From positions 1,258,917 to 1,322,916 of the forward strand of contig JAOSKE010000001.1 in assembly GCA_027493775.1 (NCBI GenBank): a stretch of DNA of 64,000 nt. The letters run 5' to 3'. The position numbers were made by a program, and so were the translations under genes. The stretch comes from Kiritimatiellia bacterium (GTDB lineage Bacteria > Verrucomicrobiota > Kiritimatiellia > CAIVKH01). This document shows, piece after piece, positions 8,974 to 19,308 of this stretch. Numbering within the stretch: the first letter of the stretch is position 1; each line of letters begins with the position of its first letter. Below the pieces are notes generated by a model. The model was not told where the DNA came from and did no database searches. It saw only the letters and a list, made by a program, of their open reading frames with translations.

Positions 8974-10984
8974 AGCGCCTTCTCCAGCCGGGCAAGAATC
9001 AGATTCACCATCGGCTGTGGCAGATACAAGATCGCGCGGGCGATTGCCCGGTTGGGGCCGGATATTTCCGAATCCACCATTTCGCTCTCCAGTGCCACAA
9101 CATTATTTCTCACAACGACGCGGTGCCCGACATGACGCGTCGCAGCGGTGGTTCCCTTGACCTGTACAAAATCGAGCATCTGCCAGTCTTTGCGATACAT
9201 GGACAAATCGAGCACAGCGGGACCGGGCGACTCACGGCTCAACTGTAGTGCGGCAACGCGGCCATCGCCATCCGCAACCAGAACGGCAATATCAAATCCA
9301 CCCCCGAAGTCGCCTTGCAGCACATAATAGTCGAAGCTGTTTTGCGGAAAGCCCGGCGCATGCACCGGACGCTCTTCTCCAAGTTTTGCGTTCAGGGCTT
9401 TTGCCGCGTCTTCGACGAGCATTCTGTACGAAATTTGTCCGATAATCGGCAAATCCGCCGTCTCGCCCGACTGCGTATCCGTCGGACGCGAGTAAGGCAG
9501 CAATAGCTCCTGCAGCTCCTGCCACGCCGGACTCATCGCCACGGGCTTGTTCGCCCACTCCGGCGCGAGTGCGAGTCGCGACGCCTCTGCAACGGTCGCC
9601 TGCGGAGAAAGACCAGTCTTCGGCTCTTCGAAGGCCATTGGTTCATCCATCTCAGATTCTGCGCCGCGATGAATAATCGCGACACTCGGCGCAGCAGCAA
9701 CAACCGGCGCTGATTGCGCGGGCACAGACTCGCCCTCGGTGGCGGTCGCTTCGTCAAATTCGCCCGACTCTGTGGCGCTCTCCTCTTTCGCCACCTGAAA
9801 ACTTGCGGGAGCGGCAACAGCGGGGGCTGCAACGGCCCTGCCATTGGCGCTTCCGCAACCGATGGCTCCGCAGTCGGCTCCTCGTGACGGTCGGCAAGGA
9901 CGACGAAGAAAACAACATACAAAACAATCGCCACGCCAAGCAGCGCCAGCAGTTGGATCAGCGCTCGCGCCAACTCTGAAGGAGGCTGCTTCGGAGGCGG
10001 CACATAGGTAGTCTGCACGCTTGCAACAGCAACGAGGCGTTTGCGCGGAGGCGTCTTGATTGCTCCGGGCTTCGTGGCCTTCGCGGGCGCGACGCGACGC
10101 TCGCTCCGCATCACGGTGCTTCTGCCCGGTTCGGGCAGCGGATCCTTTGGCGGATCACCATCCAGCACGGCGGCGATATCCTCCTGGACCGCGCTCCAGA
10201 ACATCGGGCGAAATGCGCGATCCTTGACCATCATTTTTTCGATCAACCACGCGCCGTTTTGTGAAAGCGACGGCTCCACATCAATCGGATCGGCAAGAAA
10301 CTCGTTGATGTGCCGCTCCATCGCGCTGCTTCCGACGCTATTCGCAAACGGGAGTCGGCCGGTAACCATGTGATACAGCGTCGCGCCCAGCGAATAAATA
10401 TCCGCCCGGCAATCAAGGTCCGGCAAGCCCTCCGCCTGTTCCGGCGCGGTATAGTTCGGTGTGCCGACGATCGTGTCCCCGCCCGGCGCGGCGCGGCGGC
10501 GCAGCCCGATGAAGCGCGCGAGGCCGAGGTCTGTAATTTTCACTTCGCCGTTCTTTGAAATCAGCAGATTGTCCGGCTTGATGTCGCAATGGATGATGCA
10601 GTCCTTCTGCCACGCATATCCCAGCGCCTCGGCGACAGCCTGCGCCATGCGCAGCGCCTTCTCCTCCGGAAGCTTGCCGTCTTTTTCGAGCACATCGCCC
10701 AGGGATTGGCCGTCAACAAACTCCATCACAATAAACGGCACGTCGCCCACAACACCCGCGTCATAAACCTGCACAATGCCGGGGTGACTCAAGCGCGCGG
10801 CAGCGCGGGCCTCCTGCTGAAAACGCTCGCGGGCGACCGCATCGGGAAGATATTCCGCCGCGAGGGTCTTAATCGCCACAAGCCGATCTAGCGAAAGCTG
10901 GCGCGCCTTCCACACCGTGGACATTCCGCCCTGCCCCAACTTCCCCAGCATCTCATATCCGGCCAATTGGAAGGACTCGTTCAT
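8970..10984 (-). CDS. Transmembrane Ser/Thr protein kinase (PknB-type), frameshifted
   Basis: Start ATG at 10982-10984 (MNESFQLAGYEML). The kinase domain spans about residues 8-270: Gly loop LGQGGMSTVW, VAIK lysine, catalytic loop HCDIKPDN (Cys where most have Arg), DLG in place of DFG, and GTPNYTAPE. It is followed by a basic linker, one transmembrane helix (IQLLALLGVAIVLYVVFFVVL) and an Ala/Pro-rich stalk. A single-base shift in the stalk (about 9821-9840) separates the track ORF 9533-11029 from 8970-9794, which carries an extracytoplasmic domain of unknown fold. The protein would phosphorylate Ser/Thr on cytosolic targets in response to envelope signals. The HCD and DLG variants still allow activity in some kinases. 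Confidence 0.85.
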
Positions 10985-11128
10985 ATCTGAAAACAGTAGT
11001 CTGCGCGTACAGATGAAGCAAGCCGCCACACGGTGCGCCGGGGAGTTATGCCAAAAAACCGACGTCCGCGAAGTCCCCTGTTTTTAACCTTCTTATCCTC
11101 TGGCGCATTTTGCATCCTGACCACTTTT

Positions 11129-11920
11129 ATGAGCGAGCATGTCATTGCCTTCATCATGGGGATCGTCGAGGGACTCACCGAGTTCCTGCCAGTCTCCTCG
11201 ACCGGTCACCTGATCCTCGTCGGGCATTTGCTTGGATTCGACGGCGACACGGCAAAAGTGTTCGACGTCTTTATCCAGCTCGGCGCAATCCTCGCTGTCG
11301 TCGCCTATTACTTTCGAACCTTCGCAGAGCTTTTCAGCGCACCATCCCAGAAGGGATTCAGCGGCTATCACGGACTCGTGCTGCTCGCGATCACCACTCT
11401 CCCCGCGCTGATTGTTGGCAAGCTTTCGCATCAATTCATCAAGGCCCGCCTCTTCAGCCCCGACACCGTGGCCATCGGGCTCGCCATTGGAGCGCTTTGG
11501 ATTCTTGCGGTTGAATTCACGCGCAAAGACGGGCCGCGCAAAGACCTCTCCGGACTGACTTGGAAAACCGCGCTGGGCATCGGACTCTTCCAGTGCATCG
11601 CGCTCTGGCCCGGTATGTCACGCTCCGCCAGCACCATTCTCGGCGCAATGATGCTCGGTCTCGACCGCGCCTCCGCCACGCGCTACTCCTTTTTTGCCGC
11701 CGTGCCGATCATGATTCTCGCCGTCGCCTACGACCTTCTGCAGAACGCCTCGCTTCTGACCGCCGGCGCCATCCCCTGGTTCCTGATCGGCTTCGTCGTC
11801 TCCTTCCTCGCCGCGCTCGCCGCAATTCGGTTTTTCATCCACTTCGTCACCCGCCACGGTCTCGGCGTATTCGCGTGGTACCGGCTATTGCTTGCGGCGG
11901 CGGTGTGGTATTGGATTTAG
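11129..11920 (+). CDS. uppP: Undecaprenyl-diphosphate phosphatase
   Basis: Removes a phosphate from undecaprenyl diphosphate to recycle the lipid carrier for peptidoglycan and other surface glycans; an inner-membrane enzyme. Both family signatures are present: EGLTEFLPVSSTGHLIL near the N-terminus and PGMSRSASTI in the middle, with about seven hydrophobic segments. I start at ATG 11129 (MSEHVIAFIMG) rather than 11033, giving 263 aa, the usual size; the extra 32 residues of the longer ORF are unlike the family. It diverges from the kinase gene. Some members confer bacitracin tolerance when over-expressed. Confidence 0.93.
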   Translation: MSEHVIAFIMGIVEGLTEFLPVSSTGHLILVGHLLGFDGDTAKVFDVFIQLGAILAVVAYYFRTFAELFSAPSQKGFSGYHGLVLLAITTLPALIVGKLSHQFIKARLFSPDTVAIGLAIGALWILAVEFTRKDGPRKDLSGLTWKTALGIGLFQCIALWPGMSRSASTILGAMMLGLDRASATRYSFFAAVPIMILAVAYDLLQNASLLTAGAIPWFLIGFVVSFLAALAAIRFFIHFVTRHGLGVFAWYRLLLAAAVWYWI

Positions 11921-11959
11921 ACAACCGCTATCATTCCCTCTCAAGGGTCGAAATTCGCG

Positions 11960-12361
11960 ATGACACCGAAACTGAAATCGCTCGTGGTTCAAGCGCGCGC
12001 CCGAATTATTTGGGGCGAGTCGCAAGACGCCGTAAAAAACTCCCTGATCGAAGCCGGACTCCCGCCCGACACGGCGCAACTGATCGTGGACAAGGCGACA
12101 GAAGAATATGCGCGTGAAGTGCGACGCATCGGCCTCCGCAATTTTGTCTTTGGAACAGCCTCCATACTCGGAGGCGGCGCTTTAAGCGGCTTCGCCTCGC
12201 ACTATGGAAGGATTTTTCGGGAACACTCGATGGTACAGGATCGAATACACGCCGCCGGAATCGTCGTCATTGGCTACGGCATTTGGCTTCTCGCCAAAGG
12301 CATCTATCGGATCATCTTGGGCGGCCGCGCGCGCGAATCAATCCCGGACATAGAAAGCTAG
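11960..12361 (+). CDS. Small membrane protein of unknown function
   Basis: 133 aa. The N-terminal 60 residues look helical and soluble (AVKNSLIEAGLPPDTAQLIVDKA resembles a short UBA-like or helical hairpin motif), followed by two hydrophobic segments (NFVFGTASILGGGALSGF and AGIVVIGYGIWLLAKGIY). It begins 39 bp after uppP on the same strand, so it may be read through from it. I do not recognise a named family. Confidence 0.6.
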   Translation: MTPKLKSLVVQARARIIWGESQDAVKNSLIEAGLPPDTAQLIVDKATEEYAREVRRIGLRNFVFGTASILGGGALSGFASHYGRIFREHSMVQDRIHAAGIVVIGYGIWLLAKGIYRIILGGRARESIPDIES

Positions 12362-12388
12362 ACCGCGCGAGACGGCTCATCTTTTGAG

Positions 12389-13163
12389 TCACGGAACTAA
12401 TGACGCATCCGCAGTGCGTCGCCACGCGGTGCCTTCCGCGATGATCAACTCGAATTTGCGGGCGTGTTCGCGGATCAGAAGAGGCATATCTATTCGAGTC
12501 AGCATCCCGAACGATGGCGAAAGCGCCTCGGTCAATCCGTCAAGGGTGCAAACAGGTGCATGCTCGCTCTCAAAGCCACCGAGCCAATTTTCGCGTGGCG
12601 TAAAAATATGATTCCATGTGGACGGCGTTGTTATCGCCAGCAATCCGCCGGGGCGAACGTGGGACATCAGTTTGGCCAACAGCTTCTTCGGCTCGCTCAC
12701 GCGGCAAAGAATATTTGCCGCCAGCACGACATCAAAAGAACCGAGATCGGCGCGCAGGTGCAATGCGTCGCCCTGCTCAAAACGAATTTTTTCCCGGCGC
12801 GGCTCCATTCGGCGCCGTTGCAACAAAGTGTTCTTTCAGGTCACCCTCAATCGGCAGTGAATAGTCCACCGCCTCGCCGCGCTGAACCCGGGTTGCGGTC
12901 GCAATGAAGAGGGCGGATGAATCTATCCCCACAACCTCATCCATCTCGCGTGAAAGATCGAAGCTTGCGCGCCCGACCGCGCAGCCCAGGTCAAGAGCGC
13001 GCCCGGTTTTATGCGAATACGGCGCAATCAAATCGCTGACGCAACGCGACGGAAAATCGCGCGCAAACTCAAACAGGCTGCCGGAACGAAGCGCCTCCGC
13101 TTCGGTTGAATAGTGCAACCATAGGTACTGGGCGAGCGCCCCGTCGGATTCGTAAAATGCCAT
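12389..13163 (-). CDS. OvoA-type 4-mercaptohistidine N1-methyltransferase (standalone), frameshifted
   Basis: It matches the C-terminal methyltransferase domain of the ovothiol synthase OvoA, which methylates the imidazole nitrogen of 4-mercaptohistidine with SAM. Recognisable features: the N-terminal FYESDGALAQYLWLHYS and ARDFPSRC, SAM motif I DLGCAVGRASFDL, RFEQGDA, VLAANILCRV, TPRENWLGG and LIREHARKFE. The start ATG (13161-13163) has a G-rich sequence before it. A one-base shift at about 12800-12835 splits it into track ORFs 12777-13181 and 12389-12826. No OvoA sulfoxide synthase domain is in the window, so the real substrate is open. Recognition of the family is from memory of its motifs. 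Confidence 0.8.
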
Positions 13164-13340
13164 GCCCCCTTGCATCACCATAACAACTCACCCTCTCAGC
13201 GCCACCACCACGACCAATGTAGCAAGTTCTCCGCCCTTCATCAAGAAGCACCAGCCCCTCACAGAGCAACATATCCCACCGGCGGGCAAATGGCAATATC
13301 GGGATATTTCCTGATGCGGCAAATGCGCGCGCAACCGGCC

Positions 13341-14762
13341 TTAGTCCATCCATTCTGTGTGGAAGAACTCGCCGCGCGGCTTGTCCACGCGCTCATAGGT
13401 GTGGGCGCCAAAGAAGTCGCGCTGGGCCTGCAATAGATTGGCCGGCAACACCTCCGCGCGATAGCTGTCGTAATACGCGAGGGCAGCGCTGAAGCACGGA
13501 GTTGGGATTCCGAGCTTCACGGCCTGCTGAATCACGCGACGCAAGCTGCCCTGTCCGCGCACAACGATTTTCTTAAAATAAGGATCGAGCAAGAGGTTCA
13601 TCGGCGGCTTGCGGCGGCTGAACGCATCGCGAATGTCCGTGAGGAACGCGGCGCGAATGATGCAGCCGCCTCGCCACAGCATCGCGAGCTGGCCGAGATT
13701 CAATTTCCAGTTGTATTTCTCGGACGCCACGCGGAGCAGCGCAAAGCCTTGCGCGTAAGAGCAAATTTTGGAAACGAACAGCGCCTGGCGAATCGCCTCG
13801 ATGAACTTTCCGCGGTCACCCTTGTAGGCGCTTTTCGGCCCGCGCAATTTCTTCGACGCGGCAACACGCTCTTCTTTTTGTGACGACATAATACGCGCAA
13901 AAACGGATTCCGTGATCAGTGTGACAGGCACGCCCAAATCAAGCGCGATGGAGCTGGTCCACTTGCCCGTCCCCTTCTGTCCTGCGGCATCGAGAATGAC
14001 GTCCACCATCGGCTTTCCGGTTTCGGAGTCCGTTCGCGTGAAGACCTTCGACGTAATCTCGATCAGGTAGGAATCCAGCTCGCCCTTGTTCCAAATAGAA
14101 AAGATATCGTGCAGCTCCTGTGCGCTCATTCCCAGGCCGCGTTTGAGGAGGTCGTAGGCCTCACAAATAAGCTGCATATCGCCGTATTCAATGCCGTTGT
14201 GAACCATCTTCACAAAATGGCCAGCGCCATCGGCGCCAATCCAATCGCAGCACGGCTCGTCGCCGACCTTCGCGGCAATCGCCTGCAAAATCGGCTTCAC
14301 GTGTGCCCATGCAGCGGCTGAACCACCGGGCATAATGCTCGGGCCGCGCAGGGCGCCCTCTTCGCCACCGGAGACTCCGGTTCCAATATAGAGCAGCCCC
14401 TTCGCCTCGACTTCTTTTTGGCGACGCTGCGTGTCCTCAAACCAAGAGTTGCCACCGTCAATAATGATATCGCCCGGCTCCAACAGCGGAATCAACTGGC
14501 CGATCAGCGAATCCACCGCCGCGCCTGCTTTGACCATCATCATTACCCGACGCGGGCGCTTCAGCGAGGCGACCAACTCCTCCAGCGAGTGCGCTCCTGA
14601 GATCGTTTTTCCCGCAGCGCGCGTACTTGTAAAATCATCCACCTTGCTCGTCGTACGGTTGAAGACCGCGACCGAAAATCCGTGGTTGGCCATGTTGAGG
14701 ACGAGGTTTTCCCCCATTACCGCGAGGCCGATTAGTCCGATATCTGCTTGTGAATCTGTCAT
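13341..14762 (-). CDS. gnd: 6-phosphogluconate dehydrogenase (decarboxylating)
   Basis: Oxidative pentose-phosphate step: 6-phosphogluconate plus NADP gives ribulose-5-phosphate, CO2 and NADPH. The Rossmann motif is [17 protein letters not shown], and the family signature [15 protein letters not shown] is intact. [17 protein letters not shown] and the C-terminal [15 protein letters not shown] tail also match, the latter completing the partner subunit's active site. I start at ATG 14760-14762 (MTDSQADIG), preceded by GGGAGAATGAA; the track's 44 extra residues are not family-like. 473 aa is the usual length. It is divergent from surA. Confidence 0.95.
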   Translation of the reverse strand: MTDSQADIGLIGLAVMGENLVLNMANHGFSVAVFNRTTSKVDDFTSTRAAGKTISGAHSLEELVASLKRPRRVMMMVKAGAAVDSLIGQLIPLLEPGDIIIDGGNSWFEDTQRRQKEVEAKGLLYIGTGVSGGEEGALRGPSIMPGGSAAAWAHVKPILQAIAAKVGDEPCCDWIGADGAGHFVKMVHNGIEYGDMQLICEAYDLLKRGLGMSAQELHDIFSIWNKGELDSYLIEITSKVFTRTDSETGKPMVDVILDAAGQKGTGKWTSSIALDLGVPVTLITESVFARIMSSQKEERVAASKKLRGPKSAYKGDRGKFIEAIRQALFVSKICSYAQGFALLRVASEKYNWKLNLGQLAMLWRGGCIIRAAFLTDIRDAFSRRKPPMNLLLDPYFKKIVVRGQGSLRRVIQQAVKLGIPTPCFSAALAYYDSYRAEVLPANLLQAQRDFFGAHTYERVDKPRGEFFHTEWMD

Positions 14763-14923
14763 TTCATTCTCCCGTGCCTCCGCGACTTCCCCCTGTGAGG
14801 CAAACAAATGTGTATAACACACCCCCGCCGGCTCCGCAATCCGCCCGCCACAATTTCCCGCCCCCCGTCTCGGAAAGGTCGTGTGCTTCATCTAGGCCCT
14901 CGCCCCTTTGCTGCGGCTTGCGA

Positions 14924-15922
14924 ATGGGCTCGGGCTGTGCCATCTTTCGGGCCGTGCGCAACTTTTTCATAGCTCTAGTGGGTCTGGTGACGGCAACCAC
15001 GGTGTTCGCGGCGGACCTTCGCGAATTGCCGGCCGACGGTTATGCAGCGATCGTGAATGACCGCGTCATCACGGTCGGCGATGTCTTGGAGTTCATTCAG
15101 GCGGATGCGCTGCAAATGCGCGATGAATTTTCCGGCGAGGAACTCGCGCGCCGCCAAATGCAGGCCTATGAAAAGGCACGCGAGCTGCTGATTGAGAACG
15201 CATTGATCGTCGAAGAGTTCAAAGCCCTCAAAGGCAACCTTCCCGACCGCATCGTGGATGACCGTGTAAAAGAGTTTATCTTCGACCAATTCCAAAATGA
15301 CCGCGCACGTTTTCTCGAAGCCCTCGCCGCCGACCAAATCACTCTCGAAGAATGGCGCGAGCGCGTGCGCGAACGGCTCATCGTCTCCATTTTGCGCCGA
15401 CAGGAGGTCACGGAACGTGTCGAGGTTTCGCCCGGCGCCCTTCAGTCCGCGTACACCAATCAGATGGACAAATGGAAGGTTCCCGCCAGCGTAAAGCTGC
15501 GCTTGATTGTTCTCCGACTCAACGACAATGACGATTTACAAAACGAGGAACAACGCGCCCTCGCAATTCGTGCGCGGGGCCGCATTCTCGCAGGCGAGGA
15601 CTTCGCGGAACTCGCGCGCGAAATCTCGCAGGACAGCAAGGCGGATAGCGGCGGAGACTGGGGCTGGCGCACGCTGTCGGACTTTAGCGCCGAACTTCAA
15701 AAAGCCATCAAGCCTCTCAAGAACGGCGAGATCAGCGACGTCATCGAAACGCCCGGCGTGATCTATCTCGCCCTCGTCGAAGACCGCAAGCCCGCCCACA
15801 CCCGCACCCTCGACGAAGTGCGCCCGGAGATCGAACAGGCTCTGCGTCAGGCCGAGGGGGAACGCCTTTACAACCGTTGGATTGATCGTCTGAAAAAGAA
15901 ATTTTTCGTTCAGGTCTTCTAA
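14924..15922 (+). CDS. surA: SurA-like periplasmic peptidyl-prolyl isomerase/chaperone
   Basis: Assists folding of outer-membrane proteins in the periplasm. A signal peptide (FFIALVGLVTATTVFA) precedes the SurA N-terminal helical domain (AAIVNDRVITVGDVLEFI). One parvulin rotamase domain follows (SVKLRLIVLRL... ADSGGDWGWRTLSDFS... GVIYLALVEDRKPA), and then the C-terminal helix that completes the N-domain. E. coli SurA has two parvulin domains; this one has a single copy, as in many other phyla. ATG 14924 is used, but GTG 14954 (MRNFFIALVG) gives a cleaner signal peptide and may be the real start. It is followed by pdxA and rsmA, the same order as in enterobacteria. Confidence 0.85.
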   Translation: MGSGCAIFRAVRNFFIALVGLVTATTVFAADLRELPADGYAAIVNDRVITVGDVLEFIQADALQMRDEFSGEELARRQMQAYEKARELLIENALIVEEFKALKGNLPDRIVDDRVKEFIFDQFQNDRARFLEALAADQITLEEWRERVRERLIVSILRRQEVTERVEVSPGALQSAYTNQMDKWKVPASVKLRLIVLRLNDNDDLQNEEQRALAIRARGRILAGEDFAELAREISQDSKADSGGDWGWRTLSDFSAELQKAIKPLKNGEISDVIETPGVIYLALVEDRKPAHTRTLDEVRPEIEQALRQAEGERLYNRWIDRLKKKFFVQVF

Positions 15923-15924
15923 AT

Positions 15925-16003
15925 TTCCAAGACTTGGAAGTGCCTTTCGCAAAAACTTCCAACCCTTGGAAGTCCGACCTAAAATGACTTCCAACCCTTG
16001 GAA
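15925..16003. repeat. Three-copy 32-bp-periodic palindrome array upstream of pdxA
   Basis: Three 15-bp palindromes TTCCAAnnnTTGGAA at 15925-15939, 15957-15971 and 15989-16003. Start-to-start spacing is exactly 32 bp both times. The 17-bp spacers begin GT and end AC, extending the symmetry to ACTTCCAAnnnTTGGAAGT. The array fills the gap between the surA stop and the pdxA ATG, and the last copy is followed by CTTTT then ATG. Same design at 51337 and 57839. Confidence 0.9.
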
Positions 16004-16008
16004 CTTTT

Positions 16009-17016
16009 ATGGCGAAGAAAAAACCACTACGAATCGGAATCACCCTCGGCGACGTCAACGGCATCGGGCCAGAGGTGGCATTGAAGGCCGCGCGGCGTTT
16101 GCGGCGCGTCAACGCGCAACTCGTGTTCATCGGCAACGCGGCGAACCTCGAACAACAGGCCATCGCACTAAAACTTTCGGCGCTCAGAATGGGATCCCCG
16201 ACAACCCGCCCGCCGCGCGCGCGTATTGCTGGTCACCCGACGAACAAAAATTGCGCTGGCAGCCCGGCAAGCTGGACCCCGCCGCATCCTCAGCGGCGGC
16301 AAGCTGGATTCTCGCCGGTGTTGATGCCTGCCTGCACGGAGAACTGGATGCAATTGTCACTGCGCCGATTTCCAAGGAGGGCTTTGATCGCGCGGGAATT
16401 GATGTGCCCGGCCACACGGAACTGCTGGCCGATTTATGCGGCGCAACGCGCGTGGGAATGATGCTGTTCGGCGGCCCGCTCCGCGTCGTGCTCGCAACGC
16501 GACACATTCCGATTTCTGCGGTCCCCAGCGCCCTCACCCGTCGTGTAATCGAGGATGCCATTGCATTGACCAACGACGCGCTTCCGTGGATGGGTGTCAA
16601 ACGCGCCAAAATTGCGGTGTGCGGACTCAACCCGCACGCAGGCGACGGAGGAAAACTCGGAACAGAAGACGATGCAATTGTGCGCCCGGCAGTTGAGCGG
16701 CGCGCAGCGACGCGGTGTAAACGTTTTCGGACCGCTCTCTGGAGACGCGGTCTTTTATCACGCCGCAAACGGGAGCTACGATGCGGTGATTGCGATGTAT
16801 CACGATCAGGGTCTCGCGCCACTGAAGCTGGCCGCGTTCGATACCGGCGTGAACCTGACCCTCGGCCTTCCCATCGTCCGCACCTCGCCCGACCATGGGA
16901 CCGCGTTCGACATCGCCGGAAAGAACAAGGCAAACCCGTCGAGCATGATGGCCGCGATTTCATGGGCCGCAACGCTTGCGGCCCGAAAAAACCCATGGAA
17001 GCGGGCGCGTTCTTGA
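16009..17016 (+). CDS. pdxA: 4-hydroxythreonine-4-phosphate dehydrogenase (two frameshifts)
   Basis: Catalyses NAD-dependent oxidation of 4-phosphooxy-threonine in the DXP-dependent vitamin B6 route. The N-terminus ([20 protein letters not shown]) is in frame 1. The middle, with [19 protein letters not shown] and [11 protein letters not shown], is in frame 3. The end, with [14 protein letters not shown] and [17 protein letters not shown], is back in frame 1. The metal-binding His residues of GHTE and MYHDQG are both kept. Shifts lie near 16180-16200 and 16690-16710 and compensate each other, so all family motifs are retained. The track hides this gene inside a 622-aa ORF that continues into rsmA. 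The start ATG lies 5 bp after the palindrome array; no separate Shine-Dalgarno is visible unless the array's GGAA serves. Confidence 0.88.
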
Positions 17017-17834
17017 TTTTCCCCGCCGTGAATCCGACCCGCTCTTCCGAAGTTCGCGCACTCTTGGAGCATCTCGACTTCAAGCCCAGCCGGGTGCTCG
17101 GCCAGAACTTTCTCGTGGATGCAAACATCCTCCGCATCATGCTCGACGCGGCAGAGCTTTCGCGCACAGACGCGGTTCTTGAAATAGGCCCCGGTCTTGG
17201 CGTTTTGACCGGGCCTCTTGCGGAAAGGGCGGGCCGGGTCGTTGCAATTGAAAAAGACGATGTGCTTTACGAACATCTTCGCACCACATTTAGCGACGCG
17301 CCGAATTTAGCGCTCATTCACTCTGACGCGCTGGATGTTGACCTCGCCGGATTGCTCGAAAATGGAATAAACAAGGTTGTCGCCAATCTCCCCTACTCCG
17401 TCGGAACGCGGGTTTTCGTGGAACTTTGTCACGCCCCCGCCCGCCCCGAACGGATGATCGTCACGGTGCAGCGCGAGGTTGCGGACCGCATGATCGCCAA
17501 GCCCGGCACGAAAGATTACGGAGTGTTGAGCGTCTTCGCGCAAACCGACTATGCCGCCTCGCTCCACAAGGCCGTTGCGCGCACCTGTTTTTGGCCCGCC
17601 CCGCAGATTGAGTCTGCCATTGTGTTGCTTGTGAAACAGCGCCGCGCTATCGCTCCGAAAGACCCACCCGCTTACCGCGCGTTGGTGAAGCGCTGCTTCG
17701 AACAGCGCCGGAAACAACTCGGTTCACTCATCCGAGACCACGCCGCAATCGTCGCAATCGGAGCCGACCCCAAACAACGCCCCGAAACCGTTCCCGTCGG
17801 CACTTGGATCGAACTCGCGAACAAACTGGCCTGA
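16995..17834 (+). CDS. rsmA: 16S rRNA (adenine1518/1519-N6)-dimethyltransferase
   Basis: Dimethylates two adjacent adenines in the helix-45 loop of 16S rRNA late in 30S assembly, using SAM. The KsgA motifs are all there: [14 protein letters not shown], the SAM site [22 protein letters not shown] and the catalytic motif NLPYSVGT (NLPY). The C-terminal helical domain ends with an ordinary TGA. ATG 16995 overlaps the pdxA end by 22 bp. GTG 17028 (then [13 protein letters not shown]) is an alternative that leaves an 11-bp gap and starts exactly where family members do. Part of the surA-pdxA-rsmA cluster. Confidence 0.92.
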   Translation: MEAGAFLIFPAVNPTRSSEVRALLEHLDFKPSRVLGQNFLVDANILRIMLDAAELSRTDAVLEIGPGLGVLTGPLAERAGRVVAIEKDDVLYEHLRTTFSDAPNLALIHSDALDVDLAGLLENGINKVVANLPYSVGTRVFVELCHAPARPERMIVTVQREVADRMIAKPGTKDYGVLSVFAQTDYAASLHKAVARTCFWPAPQIESAIVLLVKQRRAIAPKDPPAYRALVKRCFEQRRKQLGSLIRDHAAIVAIGADPKQRPETVPVGTWIELANKLA

Positions 17835-17936
17835 GAAACCGGCCCGCCCACCCTGTTTTCGCCGTTTTTCTGAGCAGTTATCTTTTAAAGCAAAAGGGCC
17901 GTTGACAGATTCGCGGCGGGAAATCAAACTACCGCC

Positions 17937-19308
17937 ATGAACCTGGGGCTAGAAATAGATGGTTGGTCGCGGCGACGGTTTGTCGGGGCGCTAACGATGA
18001 CGGTCGCCGCCTTCGCTTTGCGGGCAAGAGGCGATACCCTCGAACCCCAGCCTAAGGGAGGAACAGAAATGGGCGACACCAATAGCGGCTTGGAGCGGGG
18101 ACTGACGCGCGTGAAGGGATTCGACAGCGCAGAAATGGATTTCCAGCTCATTCGTCAACTGGGCGCAACGCGCTATGGCGGCGCATCTGTGGGTGAGTGC
18201 CTCGCGCTGGCTCGTGAAATTGAAGATGCCGTCCCGGCGAGCTGGGTTGCCGCATTTTCTGCCGCCGCCGTGCGCACAGAAAAAGACGCAAAAGCGCGCG
18301 CATCGCGTGGCCATGCATGGAGCGCTCGCGATCAATACATGGTGGCAAGCAATAGTTACCGCGCGGCGGAATACTACACCTCTGTCACGGACCCGCGACA
18401 CAGAGAATACGGATTGAAGAGTCGCGAATGTTTTCTTGCAGCAATGCGTTTATCCGGGCGGCACTGCGAAGAAGTGTGGTTGCCGTTCGATGGCATGAAG
18501 CTGCCCGCGTACTACTTGCGACCTTCGGACGCCGCAGGCACTCCGGGGAAAACACTGATGATTATCAGCGGTTTTGATGGGACGCTGGAAGAAACCTATA
18601 TGGCATACGGACTTCCCGCACTGGAGCGTGGGTACAATGTCTTCATCTTTGCGGGGCCAGGTCAGATGGATTCGATGCGTTTTCATCCTGAACAACCGTT
18701 TATCCCTGAATTTGAAAAAAATTGGTCGCGTCGCAATTGATCACGTCCTCGACCGACCGCACACCGATCCGAAACGCGTGGCGTTGATGGGAATAAGCTA
18801 TGGCGGATACTTCGCTATTCGCATCGCGGCAAACGACGCGCGAGTCAAGGCGCTCATTCCCAATTCGCCAATTCTGGATTTGCACTCCTATATGACATCG
18901 TTTGCAGGACTGGACGCCGCTGAAATGCCGGACGAGAACGATTTTCGGTTGGCGGACCTTGAGCATATTCCAGACGAAGTGATGCCGCCACAGTTGCGTG
19001 AAATGGCAGGAAATTTAATGCGGCGTATGGGGCGGGATAGCTTCAAACAAACCTATATCCGGCTGCGCGAATATCGGGTGAGCGAATCAGACTTAAAGCG
19101 CATCGTGTGCCCGGCACTGGCATTGGTTGGCGCGGGCGAGGGCGAGGAGCCAATTGCACAAGCGAAGCGTTTTCGCGCCGGCGTTGGCGGACCAGTTGCC
19201 GCACACATATTCACTCCCGAAGAAGGCGCAGACGGACACTGCCAAACCGCCAATTTGGCCTATTCCGCCGCAGTCTCAATGGACTGGCTGGACGAAACCT
19301 TTGCTTAG
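17937..19308 (+). CDS. Tat-exported alpha/beta hydrolase (frameshifted)
   Basis: The N-terminus has a twin-arginine motif (SRRRFVG) and a hydrophobic stretch (MTVAAFALRARG), so export as a folded protein is likely. A helical cap region and WLPFDGMKLPAYYLRP lead into the hydrolase fold: MIISGFDG oxyanion-side strand and nucleophile elbow GISYGGYFA, with the C-terminal GADGHCQ carrying the likely catalytic His. The layout resembles 2,6-dihydropseudooxynicotine hydrolase-type or acyl-peptidase-like esterases. The frame changes at a run of seven A (18715-18721); one A fewer restores it, so the track shows 17937-18740 and 18574-19308. Substrate unknown. Confidence 0.75.

Noticed and set aside
18715-18721. 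Programmed frameshifting at A-runs
   Set aside because: Shifts are of both signs, occur in many unrelated genes, and lack the usual slippery heptamer plus downstream structure. Assembly error is simpler.
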